NCBI GenBank assembly: GCA_963980215.1
Contig: CAXBYZ010000008.1
Coordinates: 1-25,887, forward strand
Length of the DNA: 25,887 nucleotides
DNA from: CAXBYZ01 sp963980215
GTDB lineage: Bacteria; Patescibacteriota; Microgenomatia; UBA1400; CG1-02-47-37
Direction of reading: 5' to 3'
In this document: piece after piece, positions 5,326-12,940 of the stretch
How the letters are laid out: each line of letters begins with the position of its first letter
Numbering within the stretch: position 1 is the first letter of the stretch
Notes under the pieces: model-generated
Database searches by the model: none
The model's input: the letters and a program-made list of their open reading frames with translations, nothing else
Told to the model about the DNA's origin: nothing
Made by a program: the position numbers and the translations under genes

Positions 5326-6234
5326 ATGCATTCAGAAGTAGCAAATGTTGCGATGACAGGTATTTTGGGGATTAACACCCTCCTTGGAGGAGTTCAGCCA
5401 TCGTCTGTTCCTGAGATCGGAGTGTGTCCGAGTATTAATGGTGATCTTGTTCAAGGTGGTGAAGTTGCAGTCTATCAATTTGGAGTTGATATAGAGAGCC
5501 CTGACTATGAGGGGTTAAGGGAGGCAATAGGGTATTTTGAGACTGATTTTGGTATTAATTTTTCTGATGGTCAGTATTGGTTGGAAATTGTAAGTGACCA
5601 GGAAATAGAAGACATTGCTGGTCCTGGTATTGGTGGTTATTATCAAGATGGTCATATTAAGTTGGGTGAGAGTATGGTGAAGGGTAAGGATGCGGAAAGA
5701 GTAGTGACTATTCTTGGTCATGAAGTTGGCCACGATATTGGACTTGATGTTGCCTATAAACCCGTAGAAGACATATGTCTTGAATGGGATTGGAATAAAG
5801 TGTTTTCGATTTTTACAAATAACGGGGATCAGGGTTTTGGTAGCGATTCAACCCTGAATGCCAAAGAGGTTATTGCGGATATTATTATGGCTGGTTTTGT
5901 TGGGGGTTATGTTGGTAGTCAGAACATGGGATCGACTATTCTAGCTTCAACTGAGGGACAGGTATTTACTGCTTTAGGTGATTCAGATGAATTTAGACAA
6001 ATGGTTATGATTGGGGTGTGGTTGGTGGATAGTGGTAGCTTTGATGATTTTCGCCAGGCGGTGAGAGATGGAGATTTAGAAGCATCAATGTCTTTGATTG
6101 GTCAGGCTGGCGGGGGTTCGTTTGGCGATGGGGCGGGCTGGGTTTTTGAAGTTAGTAAACAAATAGATGAAGCTAAAAAACAATATATGAGCCCGTACGG
6201 TGATGATCACATAAAAAATGTTTGTGATTGGTGA
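5326..6234 (+). CDS. putative zinc metallopeptidase (HExxH)
   Basis: A 302-residue protein of no family I recognise. ILGHEVGHDIGLD contains HEVGH at residues 132-136, and NAKEVIADI at 178-186 could give the downstream Glu ligand of a gluzincin. The central part is acidic and glycine-rich. The N-terminus (AMTGILGINTLLGGVQPSS) is only weakly signal-peptide-like, so its location is uncertain. Three cysteines are seen (residues 34, 151 and 300). ATG 5326 is chosen because the upstream in-frame codon at 5287 lies inside the promoter. It is convergent with the membrane protein gene, with 4 nt between the stops. The peptidase role is inferred only from HExxH. Confidence 0.55.
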   Translation: MHSEVANVAMTGILGINTLLGGVQPSSVPEIGVCPSINGDLVQGGEVAVYQFGVDIESPDYEGLREAIGYFETDFGINFSDGQYWLEIVSDQEIEDIAGPGIGGYYQDGHIKLGESMVKGKDAERVVTILGHEVGHDIGLDVAYKPVEDICLEWDWNKVFSIFTNNGDQGFGSDSTLNAKEVIADIIMAGFVGGYVGSQNMGSTILASTEGQVFTALGDSDEFRQMVMIGVWLVDSGSFDDFRQAVRDGDLEASMSLIGQAGGGSFGDGAGWVFEVSKQIDEAKKQYMSPYGDDHIKNVCDW

Positions 6235-6238
6235 GGAT

Positions 6239-8281
6239 TTAAATCTTTTCCAGCTTGTCTTTGACGGTGAGATTTTGGGGGTTTAGGAATTTGAGGATGT
6301 AGTCGTATTGTTGGCGGGCGAGATCGGGGCGATCGGTTTGTTCATAGAGAGACCCTAGAGCGAAACGGGCGGCTTCGTAGTTGGATTTGAGATCTATGGT
6401 TTGAAGTAAGACTTGTTCGGCTAGGCCATGCTGGCCGATTTTTGAGTATAAAAGCCCCAAGTTGTAGTAGAGTTTGGCATCGGTGGGGGCAAGATCTATT
6501 GCGTCAAGCATAGCCTCTAAAGATTGTTGGTAGTATTTTTGATCGATGGTGGCTAGCATTAGATAGATTTTGATCTTGCTTTTATGAAAGTTTAGGTGAA
6601 CTGAGTTGTTTTCAAAAGTTTGGTTGATTTGAATAATTGAATCAGAGATAAGTTGATCACGAATTTCGGCTGAGCCAGTAGCCTTGGATTGGTGGTAAAG
6701 AAGAGCCATTTGAGCTGAAGCTTCGGCTAGTTGATTAGTAAAAAGGGGTTCTTTGGGAGAGAGTTGAGTGGCTTTTTGGACATATTGATAGCCGGTAGGA
6801 ATTTGATTAGCTTTTAGGTAATTTTTACCTAAGTTAAAGATACGGTCGGCTCGCCACATGTTGATAACTGAGTAAAGCAAGTAGAGGGTAAGGGAGAGAG
6901 TGATGCTAGCAAGGACAGTCCTTCCAGTTTCGCTGTCCCGACTCGAGATTCTCTCGGGTCTTCTGTTAAGGACTGTCCTTTCTATTGCCATAAGTTCGGA
7001 ACTTATGAAGGCTGGGAAGAGAAAGAAGAATAAAGCCACGGGAACGACGGCAAAGCCAAAAAAGTTACTGACAGCCAGTCCTAAATAACCGGCTAATAAA
7101 GCCGGAATCAGGGGGGATTTTTTTAGGTGTTTAAGGGAGTAGAGGGTAAACCAAAGAATGATCAAGCAGTAAGAAAATAAACCAAAAGCACCAGTGGTAG
7201 CTAAAAAGTTTAGGAATTCGTTGTGAGCTTTGTTGTAGAGAAAATCCCATTCGGATAGAAGGTTGTGTTCGACGGGCCTGAAGTTGTAGTAAGAGTAAGC
7301 AAAGGTCTCAACCCCGGAGCCAAAGGCGGGGTAATGATGCCAAATATTGATGGCTCCCTGCCAGACTACTTTTCTAATATCTGAGGATTTGGAGCCTCCA
7401 ACTTGGGCGGCGGGAGGGCCGAGATCTGAAATATCTGAAGTTTCAAACTGGCCCGATTGAGAATTGGGTTGGCTAAAGCCAGAAGTTCGGAACCACGGAT
7501 TACTCCAAGGGGTGCCAATGATGATAACGGTAAGAAATATGAGTAAATTTGAGATTATAAAAGGTTTGATGGGAAAGTTCTTTAGTTTGTTTTTGAGTAA
7601 GGTTATTAACCAGTAGATTGACCAAGCGAAACTAAAGCCTAGTAAACCGGATCTGGACTTGGTAAAGAGAAGGGTGGTGAAAAAAGTTAGAGTAAGAAGG
7701 TGGTATTTTGGCTTTTTAATGGAAAAATGGAGGGAGATAGGAATTAAACAGATCAGGTAGGCGGCGAGCCAGTTTGGTTGGCCAAGAGTGGAAAAAACTC
7801 GGTTTTGGACGTCTTGAACCCAGAGATGTTTGTCGATACCAAAGTGTTCGAGAATACCGTAAATAGAGACGATTAAACCAGTAGATAAGATAACTTTAAG
7901 TACATTTTTTGTTTTGCCAGTCATGTTGTTGAGGTAAGCGTAGTAAAGGATTATGTAGGAGATGGTAGAGATTAAGCCACCATGGAATCTAGAGTAGTAG
8001 CCCCAGAGGGAGGTGTGGGTGTTTATAGAGAGGATGGTGGAGATAATCTGGGAGAGTAGAAATAGGATGAGGGGGATATCAATGGGAGTTCTTTTTAGTA
8101 AGATTTTTTTGGTTAAGATAGATTTTATTATCCAAGCAGAAGTAATAGTAATAGTAAAGAAGTAGACGGTGAGCATTTTGTTAAATTCGAAGAGTTCGTA
8201 GTTGTAAGGGGTGAGGATGAGGGGAACGAGAATAAATAAAGTGTAAAATGAAAATTGGATGATCTTATCTAAGAACTTCAT
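6239..8281 (-). CDS. O-antigen ligase-like (Wzy_C) membrane protein with C-terminal TPRs
   Basis: A 680-residue protein with about ten hydrophobic segments in the first 480 residues and a helical C-terminus with TPR-like repeats (for example YYNLGLLYSKIGQHGLAEQV). The large loop before the AFGSGVETFAYSYYNFRP region and the motif HNEFLNFLATTGAFGL are typical of the Wzy_C/WaaL family, which joins or polymerises glycans at the outer face of the membrane. Two low-complexity loops, residues about 262-299 and 425-457, coincide with palindromic DNA and look like insertions. The start at 8281 is favoured over 8335: an extended -10 (TGA TAAACT) ends exactly 7 nt upstream, and the longer form would be encoded by a palindrome. 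It probably makes or attaches a surface polymer; the substrate is unknown. Confidence 0.85.
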   Translation of the reverse strand: MKFLDKIIQFSFYTLFILVPLILTPYNYELFEFNKMLTVYFFTITITSAWIIKSILTKKILLKRTPIDIPLILFLLSQIISTILSINTHTSLWGYYSRFHGGLISTISYIILYYAYLNNMTGKTKNVLKVILSTGLIVSIYGILEHFGIDKHLWVQDVQNRVFSTLGQPNWLAAYLICLIPISLHFSIKKPKYHLLTLTFFTTLLFTKSRSGLLGFSFAWSIYWLITLLKNKLKNFPIKPFIISNLLIFLTVIIIGTPWSNPWFRTSGFSQPNSQSGQFETSDISDLGPPAAQVGGSKSSDIRKVVWQGAINIWHHYPAFGSGVETFAYSYYNFRPVEHNLLSEWDFLYNKAHNEFLNFLATTGAFGLFSYCLIILWFTLYSLKHLKKSPLIPALLAGYLGLAVSNFFGFAVVPVALFFFLFPAFISSELMAIERTVLNRRPERISSRDSETGRTVLASITLSLTLYLLYSVINMWRADRIFNLGKNYLKANQIPTGYQYVQKATQLSPKEPLFTNQLAEASAQMALLYHQSKATGSAEIRDQLISDSIIQINQTFENNSVHLNFHKSKIKIYLMLATIDQKYYQQSLEAMLDAIDLAPTDAKLYYNLGLLYSKIGQHGLAEQVLLQTIDLKSNYEAARFALGSLYEQTDRPDLARQQYDYILKFLNPQNLTVKDKLEKI
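6911..6980. repeat. long inverted repeat inside the O-antigen ligase-like gene
   Basis: AAGGACAGTCCTT (6911-6923) and its exact complement (6968-6980) enclose a 44-nt centre that contains CCCGA/TCGGG (6937-6941 with 6954-6958). Each 13-nt arm is itself palindromic around its central base. It is translated in frame in a loop between hydrophobic segments (about residues 434-457). Confidence 0.85.
6989..7007. repeat. palindrome with GTTCGGAAC core, in coding sequence
   Basis: The arms CATAAGTTC and GAACTTATG are perfect around one central base, 9 bp. It lies 8 nt from the previous inverted repeat and is translated in the same loop. Confidence 0.8.
7389..7494. repeat. cluster of short palindromes in a low-complexity loop
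   Basis: TTGGAG-C-CTCCAA (7389-7401) and AGTTCGGAACC (7484-7494, core GTTC-G-GAAC) bracket DNA encoding a Ser/Gly/Gln/Pro-rich loop (about residues 262-299) unlike the membrane-spanning parts around it. It shares the GTTCsGAAC core with 6989-7007 and 8298-8333. Confidence 0.55.
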
Positions 8282-8288
8282 GGTAATT

Positions 8289-8297
8289 AGTTTATCA
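8289..8297 (-). promoter_or_regulatory. extended -10 promoter of the O-antigen ligase-like gene
   Basis: Minus-strand TGA (8297-8295) then TAAACT (8294-8289), followed by exactly 7 nt before the ATG at 8281. It directly abuts the palindrome at 8298. Confidence 0.6.
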
Positions 8298-8333
8298 GGT
8301 TCCGAACTTTTTAACATCTGAGAGTTCGGAACC
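8298..8333. repeat. palindrome in the divergent region before mreB
   Basis: GGTTCCGAACT (8298-8308) and AGTTCGGAACC (8323-8333) are exact complements, 11 bp, around a 14-nt loop. Each arm holds its own GTTCsGAAC palindrome. It lies between the two divergent promoters. Confidence 0.85.
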
Positions 8334-8365
8334 ATTCAAGAACGGACCTGACGTTTTTCAAAATG

Positions 8366-8374
8366 TGATATAGT
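8366..8374 (+). promoter_or_regulatory. extended -10 promoter of mreB
   Basis: TGA TATAGT ends exactly 7 nt before the ATG at 8382; CTGACG (8348-8353) may be a weak -35 with a 15-nt spacer. Confidence 0.65.
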
Positions 8375-8381
8375 AATGGAT

Positions 8382-9428
8382 ATGTTAGATAGGTTGTACT
8401 CGTTATTTAGTTATGATCTTGGAATAGATCTAGGCACAGCTAATACTTTGATCTTAGTAAAAGGAAAAGGAGTGGTGGTAAGAGAGCCTTCGGTGGTAGC
8501 CAGAAGAAGAAAAGCAAAAGAGATTTTGGCGGTGGGAACCAAAGCAAAAGAAATGCTGGGGAAAAACCCAGATGGGATTGAAGTGATTAAGCCGTTACAA
8601 GATGGAGTTATTTCTGATTTTGATGCGACTGTCTCGATGCTTAAGCACTACTTTCAAGAAATTCACCAACATGTGGGTTTGGTGCCAAAATTAGCTAGAC
8701 CAAAAGTTTTAGTGGGAATCCCCTCTGGAGTGACAGAAGTTGAGAAGAGGGCGGTTCAAGATGCAGCTTTATCTGCAGGAGCAAGAATTGCCATGTTGAT
8801 AGAAGAGCCGATGGCAGCAGCTATAGGTTCGGGGGTTGATGTGTCTAAACCTGACGGACAGTTGATAGTGGATATTGGGGGTGGGACTACCGAGATTGCG
8901 GTCATTAGTTTGGGTGGTATTGTGATTAATCGGTCATTACGAATTGCTGGGGAAGAGATGAATGAAGTGATAATTAAATCTGCAAGACTAAGACATGGGT
9001 TGCTTTTGGGTGAGACAACGGCGGAGGACGTGAAGATAAGTATTGGTAGTTCTACTGAGATGACTAAAGAAAAAAGTTTTGTTGTTCGGGGGAGAGACAT
9101 GGAGAAGGGTTTACCAAAGTCTTTAAAAATTAAGAGTTCGGAAGTTAGGGAAAGTTTAGCTCCGGTGATACAAGAAATTGTGGGAGCTATTAGTGACACA
9201 ATTGAAGAAACACCTCCAGAGTTGGTAGCGGATATTATGAAGCATGGAGTTATTTTGGCTGGTGGTGGCTCGATGATTTACGGGATAGATAAAGTAATAG
9301 CAGAAGCGACTAAGATGCCGGTTTGGGTAGCAGATGATCCACAAGATGCGGTTGTAAAAGGTTGTGGCAAGTTACTTTCAGATGAGAAGTTGTTGGAGGC
9401 TGTCAGAATAAAGAGAGGTTTGAGATGA
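8382..9428 (+). CDS. mreB: rod-shape determining actin MreB
   Basis: A 348-residue actin-fold ATPase that organises lateral wall growth at the inner membrane. LGIDLGTANTLI (about residues 12-23) is phosphate loop 1, IEEPMAAAIGSG and VDIGGGTTEIAVIS form the connect and phosphate 2 regions, and ILAGGGSMIYGIDKVI near the C-terminus is the adenosine site. The N-terminal MLDRLYSLFSYD resembles the amphipathic membrane-binding end of MreB. ATG 8382 is preferred over 8376, since the extended -10 lies exactly 7 nt upstream of it and the earlier ATG would fall before the predicted transcript start. It overlaps mreC by ATGA. Confidence 0.97.
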   Translation: MLDRLYSLFSYDLGIDLGTANTLILVKGKGVVVREPSVVARRRKAKEILAVGTKAKEMLGKNPDGIEVIKPLQDGVISDFDATVSMLKHYFQEIHQHVGLVPKLARPKVLVGIPSGVTEVEKRAVQDAALSAGARIAMLIEEPMAAAIGSGVDVSKPDGQLIVDIGGGTTEIAVISLGGIVINRSLRIAGEEMNEVIIKSARLRHGLLLGETTAEDVKISIGSSTEMTKEKSFVVRGRDMEKGLPKSLKIKSSEVRESLAPVIQEIVGAISDTIEETPPELVADIMKHGVILAGGGSMIYGIDKVIAEATKMPVWVADDPQDAVVKGCGKLLSDEKLLEAVRIKRGLR

Positions 9429-10147
9429 AACGGGGAGTAATTTTATTTACATTGAGTTTGGTAATAATTATTTTTGATCGGATGGGGTACTTGAATTGGT
9501 TTAAGTCCCCTTTGGTTAAGTTAATTCAACCGATTCAAGTTGGAATTCGAGGTGGGGTGATTGAAGAAAAGCAGGATAACAGTGAGGCTTTGTCTTTGGT
9601 TTTAAAGGCGGAGATGATGAAGTTAAAGCAAGAGAACGAGAAGTTGAGAGAGTTGCTGGGGACCAAGGTTTCCCCGTCATGGAAATTTATTCCAGCTAAG
9701 GTGATAAAGAGCGAGGGGGGTGACTTGGTGATTGATGTGGGTAGCAAGATAGGGGTTGAGACAGAGATGGTGGTAGTGGCTTTAGCTAGAGAAGAAGTTA
9801 ATAACGGAATTTTGATTGGAGGAATTGAGTCGGTGTCTGAGTACCAATCAAGAGTGAGGTTGCTTTATGATAAAGAGAGTAAGCTAGATGTGGTGATGGA
9901 GAGCGGGGGGCAAGGAGTGGTAGTGGGAGATGGTGAAAAACTAATGATCAAAGAAGTACTTTTAAAACAAGGCTTGATGGAGGGTGATTTGGTGATGAGT
10001 CGAGGTGCCGATGGTTGGCCAAGTGATTTGGTGGTAGGGAGAGTAGCTGGAGTTAAAAAGATAGATACGGAGGTGTTTTTGGAAGCTATGATTGACGAAG
10101 TAGTAGAGGTAGGAAGCTTAAGGGAAGTGTTTGTGGTTAGTTTCTAG
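9425..10147 (+). CDS. mreC: rod shape-determining protein MreC
   Basis: A 240-residue protein with an N-terminal membrane anchor (residues 4-18), a coiled coil around residues 55-80 (ALSLVLKAEMMKLKQENEKLRELLG) and the beta-rich extracytoplasmic domain, including KVIKSEGGDLVIDVGSKIGVE and the later VVVGDGEKLMIKEV. MreC links MreB to the wall-synthesis enzymes, PBP2 in particular, which is encoded 0.6 kb downstream. It is a little short for the family. It overlaps mreB by 4 nt and is followed not by mreD but by a gene on the opposite strand whose end overlaps it by 11 nt. Confidence 0.92.
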   Translation: MKRGVILFTLSLVIIIFDRMGYLNWFKSPLVKLIQPIQVGIRGGVIEEKQDNSEALSLVLKAEMMKLKQENEKLRELLGTKVSPSWKFIPAKVIKSEGGDLVIDVGSKIGVETEMVVVALAREEVNNGILIGGIESVSEYQSRVRLLYDKESKLDVVMESGGQGVVVGDGEKLMIKEVLLKQGLMEGDLVMSRGADGWPSDLVVGRVAGVKKIDTEVFLEAMIDEVVEVGSLREVFVVSF

Positions 10148-10439
10148 CTAAGATTAGGTTCATGCCTTGCTGATGAATTTGTTTTACAGCCTGAATTTTT
10201 TGAGTGGCAGTTAATAGGGTGGGGATGTTTAGTTCATAAATATATGCGTCGGCATCTGCTAGAGGTTGATTGGAAGTTGGCTGAGATTGGGGTTTATTAG
10301 TTTCTGGATATTGTTGGTCGATAAAAATTGCCTTGATGGCTGGCAAGCTGGATGGAACTATTAAGATAGGAAAAGCAAGATAGATGAAGAGGATAGTAGC
10401 GATGAAGACAGTTGAGCGCCAAAGAATTCGAAGTGACAT
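10137..10439 (-). CDS. small anchored protein antisense within the mre cluster
   Basis: A 100-residue protein with a hydrophobic N-terminal anchor or signal segment (about residues 11-30, FIATILFIYLAFPILIVPSSL), a Pro/Gln/Ser/Asn-rich linker (about 44-60) and a helical C-terminal part (TATQKIQAVKQIHQQGMNLIL). I do not recognise it. It lies on the minus strand between mreC and mreD. TATATT ends 9 nt before its ATG, a possible short-leader promoter. Its place suggests a role at the envelope, but that is only context. Confidence 0.55.
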   Translation of the reverse strand: MSLRILWRSTVFIATILFIYLAFPILIVPSSLPAIKAIFIDQQYPETNKPQSQPTSNQPLADADAYIYELNIPTLLTATQKIQAVKQIHQQGMNLILARN

Positions 10440-10472
10440 ATAGATAACAATATACCTTAGTTATTTATTTTT

Positions 10473-10481
10473 TGCTATGAT
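10473..10481 (+). promoter_or_regulatory. extended -10 promoter of mreD-mrdA-dprA
   Basis: TGC TATGAT ends exactly 7 nt before the ATG at 10489, and makes the upstream ATGs at 10477 and 10480 part of the promoter. Confidence 0.65.
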
Positions 10482-10488
10482 GGGGTTG

Positions 10489-10767
10489 ATGGCTTATGAA
10501 AAGATATTAACTGTTGCTTTGGTAGTAGCTTTGTCCTTGTATTATAGTACTTTGGGGACTTTTAATTTTTTGTGGTTGGTAGTGGTTTGGTTGGGTATTC
10601 GTCAACAGTGGTTGATGATATTTTTTTCTGGTTTAATTTTTGATTTAATAACTGGACAGACTTTAGGCTTATCTAGTTTAGAGTTTTTGAGCTTGACTGG
10701 TTTAATTTATTTAATTAAAGAGTACTGGCCACAAAGACTAGATAAGCAATTGAAGTTAAAGATATAA
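10489..10767 (+). CDS. mreD: MreD-like membrane protein, short
   Basis: A 92-residue hydrophobic protein with three to four membrane segments, against about 160 residues in typical MreD. The segment WLMIFFSGLIFDLITGQTLGLSSLEFLSL matches the most conserved part of MreD (GxxxDxxxGxxLGxxxl). Its place between mreC and mrdA supports the assignment. Start 10489 is chosen from the promoter spacing. It is one base from mrdA. Confidence 0.8.
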   Translation: MAYEKILTVALVVALSLYYSTLGTFNFLWLVVVWLGIRQQWLMIFFSGLIFDLITGQTLGLSSLEFLSLTGLIYLIKEYWPQRLDKQLKLKI

Positions 10768-10768
10768 A

Positions 10769-12250
10769 ATGAAGAAAGTAAATTTTTACTATCTAGTTTT
10801 AATAGTAGCAGTCTTGGTTTTGGTGGGAAGGTTGGTAGTTTTACAAGTGTTTGAGGGAGAGTATTATAAAAAATTGTCCAGTGAGAATAGGATTAATTTA
10901 GAGGTGATAAAAGCTAATCGAGGGGTAATGTATGATCGTTTTGGAGAGATATTAGTGAGAAATACTCCGGAAGGTCGAGAGTACGTCTTTAAAGATTCGA
11001 TGAGTCACTTGCTTGGGTATGTGGGAGAAGTTGATGAGGTAGAGATAGATGCTGGTGGCTACGAGTTAAAAGATGTGGTGGGGAAGATGGGCTTGGAGAA
11101 AGAGTATGATCAAGTTTTAAGGGGAGTTGATGGCGGAGTTCTGGCTGAGACGGGAGCGAATGGTAGGGTAGTTAGGGAGATTGGCAGAAGGGAGCCGGTG
11201 GCAGGAGAGAGTTTGAGTTTAAGTATTGATAGTGGTTTACAAAAAAAGGCATTTGAGTTGATGGATAAAAGAAAAGGTGCAGTGGTAGCAAGCGATCCTA
11301 GTACGGGAGAGATATTGGCGTTGGTTAGTAGCCCAGGGTTTGATAGTAAGAACTTAGAAAATTACTTGAGCAGTAGTGAGCTACCTTTGTTTAATAGAGC
11401 AGTGGGAGGTGAGTATCCCCCGGGATCAGTGTTTAAAATTGTGATGGCGGTAGCTGCTTTGGAAGAAGGTGTGGTGGATGAAGAGACAAAGATCGAAGAC
11501 ACCGGAGAAATTAGGGTGGGTTTGTTTAGATTTGGGAACTGGTACTTTGACCAGTATGGAAGAAAAGAAGGAGTGATTAATATAGTCAAAGCGATTGCGA
11601 GGAGCAATGATATCTTTTTTTATAAACTCGGAGAGATGCTTGGAATTGAGAAGATGTCTGATTGGGCCAAGTACTTTGGTTTGGGGATGGTGACTCATAT
11701 AGATTTTCCGGGAGAAGCCAATGGCTTGATGCCGGATCCTTCTTGGAAAGAAGAGTATATTGGCGAGAGTTGGTACTTGGGAGATACATATATATCTAGT
11801 ATTGGGCAGGGAAATATCTTGATGACTCCTTTGCAGGTGAACCAGATGACAAGTGTGATTGCCAATGGGGGCAAGTGGTGCCGACCGTATATAAATGAGA
11901 AAGTTGGGAGTAATTGCCAGAGCTTGGATATTAGTCAAAAGGCAATTGATTTAGTAACTGAAGGAATGAAGCAGGTGGCAGAAAGTGGGGGGACGGCTTG
12001 GCCATTTTTTGATTTTCAAGTCAATGGTGAACGGATCAAAGTGGCTGGAAAAACTGGAACGGCTGAGTTTGGTGAAGTGGGGGCAAGTGATATTAAGGCA
12101 GGTAAGACTCATGCTTGGTTTACGGCTTTTGCACCGGTTGAAAAATCTAATATTGCAGTTACGGTTCTAATGGAAGCGGGTGGTGGAGGCTCGGATCAAG
12201 CAGCGCCGGTGGCTAAAGATTTACTTAATTATTGGTTTAGCAGACAATGA
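10769..12250 (+). CDS. mrdA: penicillin-binding protein 2 (peptidoglycan transpeptidase)
   Basis: A 493-residue class B penicillin-binding protein of the elongation complex. It has an N-terminal membrane anchor (about residues 5-25), a short dimerisation/pedestal region with NRGVMYDRFGEIL, and a transpeptidase domain with PPGSVFK (SxxK, catalytic Ser), SND (SxD form typical of PBP2) followed by IFFYKLG, and KTGTAEF (KTG). It is short for the family (about 600) and the pedestal region is reduced. One base separates it from mreD, and it overlaps dprA by ATGA. No rodA is seen in this window. Confidence 0.95.
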   Translation: MKKVNFYYLVLIVAVLVLVGRLVVLQVFEGEYYKKLSSENRINLEVIKANRGVMYDRFGEILVRNTPEGREYVFKDSMSHLLGYVGEVDEVEIDAGGYELKDVVGKMGLEKEYDQVLRGVDGGVLAETGANGRVVREIGRREPVAGESLSLSIDSGLQKKAFELMDKRKGAVVASDPSTGEILALVSSPGFDSKNLENYLSSSELPLFNRAVGGEYPPGSVFKIVMAVAALEEGVVDEETKIEDTGEIRVGLFRFGNWYFDQYGRKEGVINIVKAIARSNDIFFYKLGEMLGIEKMSDWAKYFGLGMVTHIDFPGEANGLMPDPSWKEEYIGESWYLGDTYISSIGQGNILMTPLQVNQMTSVIANGGKWCRPYINEKVGSNCQSLDISQKAIDLVTEGMKQVAESGGTAWPFFDFQVNGERIKVAGKTGTAEFGEVGASDIKAGKTHAWFTAFAPVEKSNIAVTVLMEAGGGGSDQAAPVAKDLLNYWFSRQ

Positions 12251-12918
12251 GTCAGTTTGATGGCAAGATAATAAAAGAAATTAAGTTGACTGAGGTGGGT
12301 TATCCAAAATTATTGAGCCATATTAGTTCCCCACCAAAATTTTTATATGTGATTGGTAACGAGAAAATATTAAATCAAAAAGCGATTACGGTGATTGGCT
12401 CTAGAAAGATGAGTGAGTATGGCAGGAGAGTAACGGAGCAGTTGGTGAGAGGATTGGTGGACAATAACTTGGTAATAGTCTCTGGTTTGGCTCGGGGAAT
12501 TGATGGAGTGGCCCATCGGGTTTGTATTAATAATAAGGGAAAGACGATAGCGGTTTTGGGCCATGGCTTTGATCGAATTTACCCGCCGGAGCACCGAGGT
12601 TTGGCTAAACAGATAGTAGTGAGTGGGGGTTGTTTGGTGAGTGAGTTCCCCATTAATTATCCAATTAAAAGACAGAACTTTATTTTAAGAAATAGAATTA
12701 TGGCCGGAATGAGCTTGGGGACTTTGGTGATTGAGAGTAAAAGTAAGAGCGGAACTAAAGTAACGGCTACGATGGCGGCTAATTATGGCAGAGAAGTGTT
12801 TTGTGTACCGGGACCGATTGAAAGTGAGTTGTCTTTAGGACCGGCAGAGTTGATCCAAGAAGGGGCAAAGCTGGTCACTTCTGTCGAGGATATTTTGGAG
12901 GAGTTGCCCTTGGTTTGA
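12247..12918 (+). CDS. dprA: DNA-processing protein DprA/Smf, Rossmann core only
   Basis: A 223-residue protein that loads RecA on incoming single-stranded DNA during transformation. The Rossmann-like core is complete: VIGSRKMSEYGR, VSGLARGIDGVAHR, then FILRNRIMAGMSLGTLVIES and SGTKVTATMAANYGREVFCVPG. The N-terminal SAM-like domain is reduced and the C-terminal winged helix (DML1-like) found in many homologues is missing. It overlaps mrdA by 4 nt, so it belongs to the mreD operon. Retention of DprA fits the view that CPR cells take up DNA. Confidence 0.95.
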   Translation: MSQFDGKIIKEIKLTEVGYPKLLSHISSPPKFLYVIGNEKILNQKAITVIGSRKMSEYGRRVTEQLVRGLVDNNLVIVSGLARGIDGVAHRVCINNKGKTIAVLGHGFDRIYPPEHRGLAKQIVVSGGCLVSEFPINYPIKRQNFILRNRIMAGMSLGTLVIESKSKSGTKVTATMAANYGREVFCVPGPIESELSLGPAELIQEGAKLVTSVEDILEELPLV

Positions 12919-12924
12919 TATGTG

Positions 12925-12933
12925 TGGTAACCT
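12925..12933 (+). promoter_or_regulatory. extended -10 promoter of topA
   Basis: TGG TAACCT ends exactly 7 nt before the ATG at 12941. The hexamer matches consensus only at T1, A2 and T6, but the spacing equals that of the other leaderless genes here. Confidence 0.45.
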
Positions 12934-12940
12934 GACAGCT

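Noticed and set aside
11426..11938. A 170-codon antisense frame in mrdA, and similar ones at 8756-9199 (mreB) and 23828-24091 (prs)
   Set aside because: They lie opposite strongly conserved proteins, lack promoters or coupling, and follow from the GTG/TTG-rich codon use of the plus strand.
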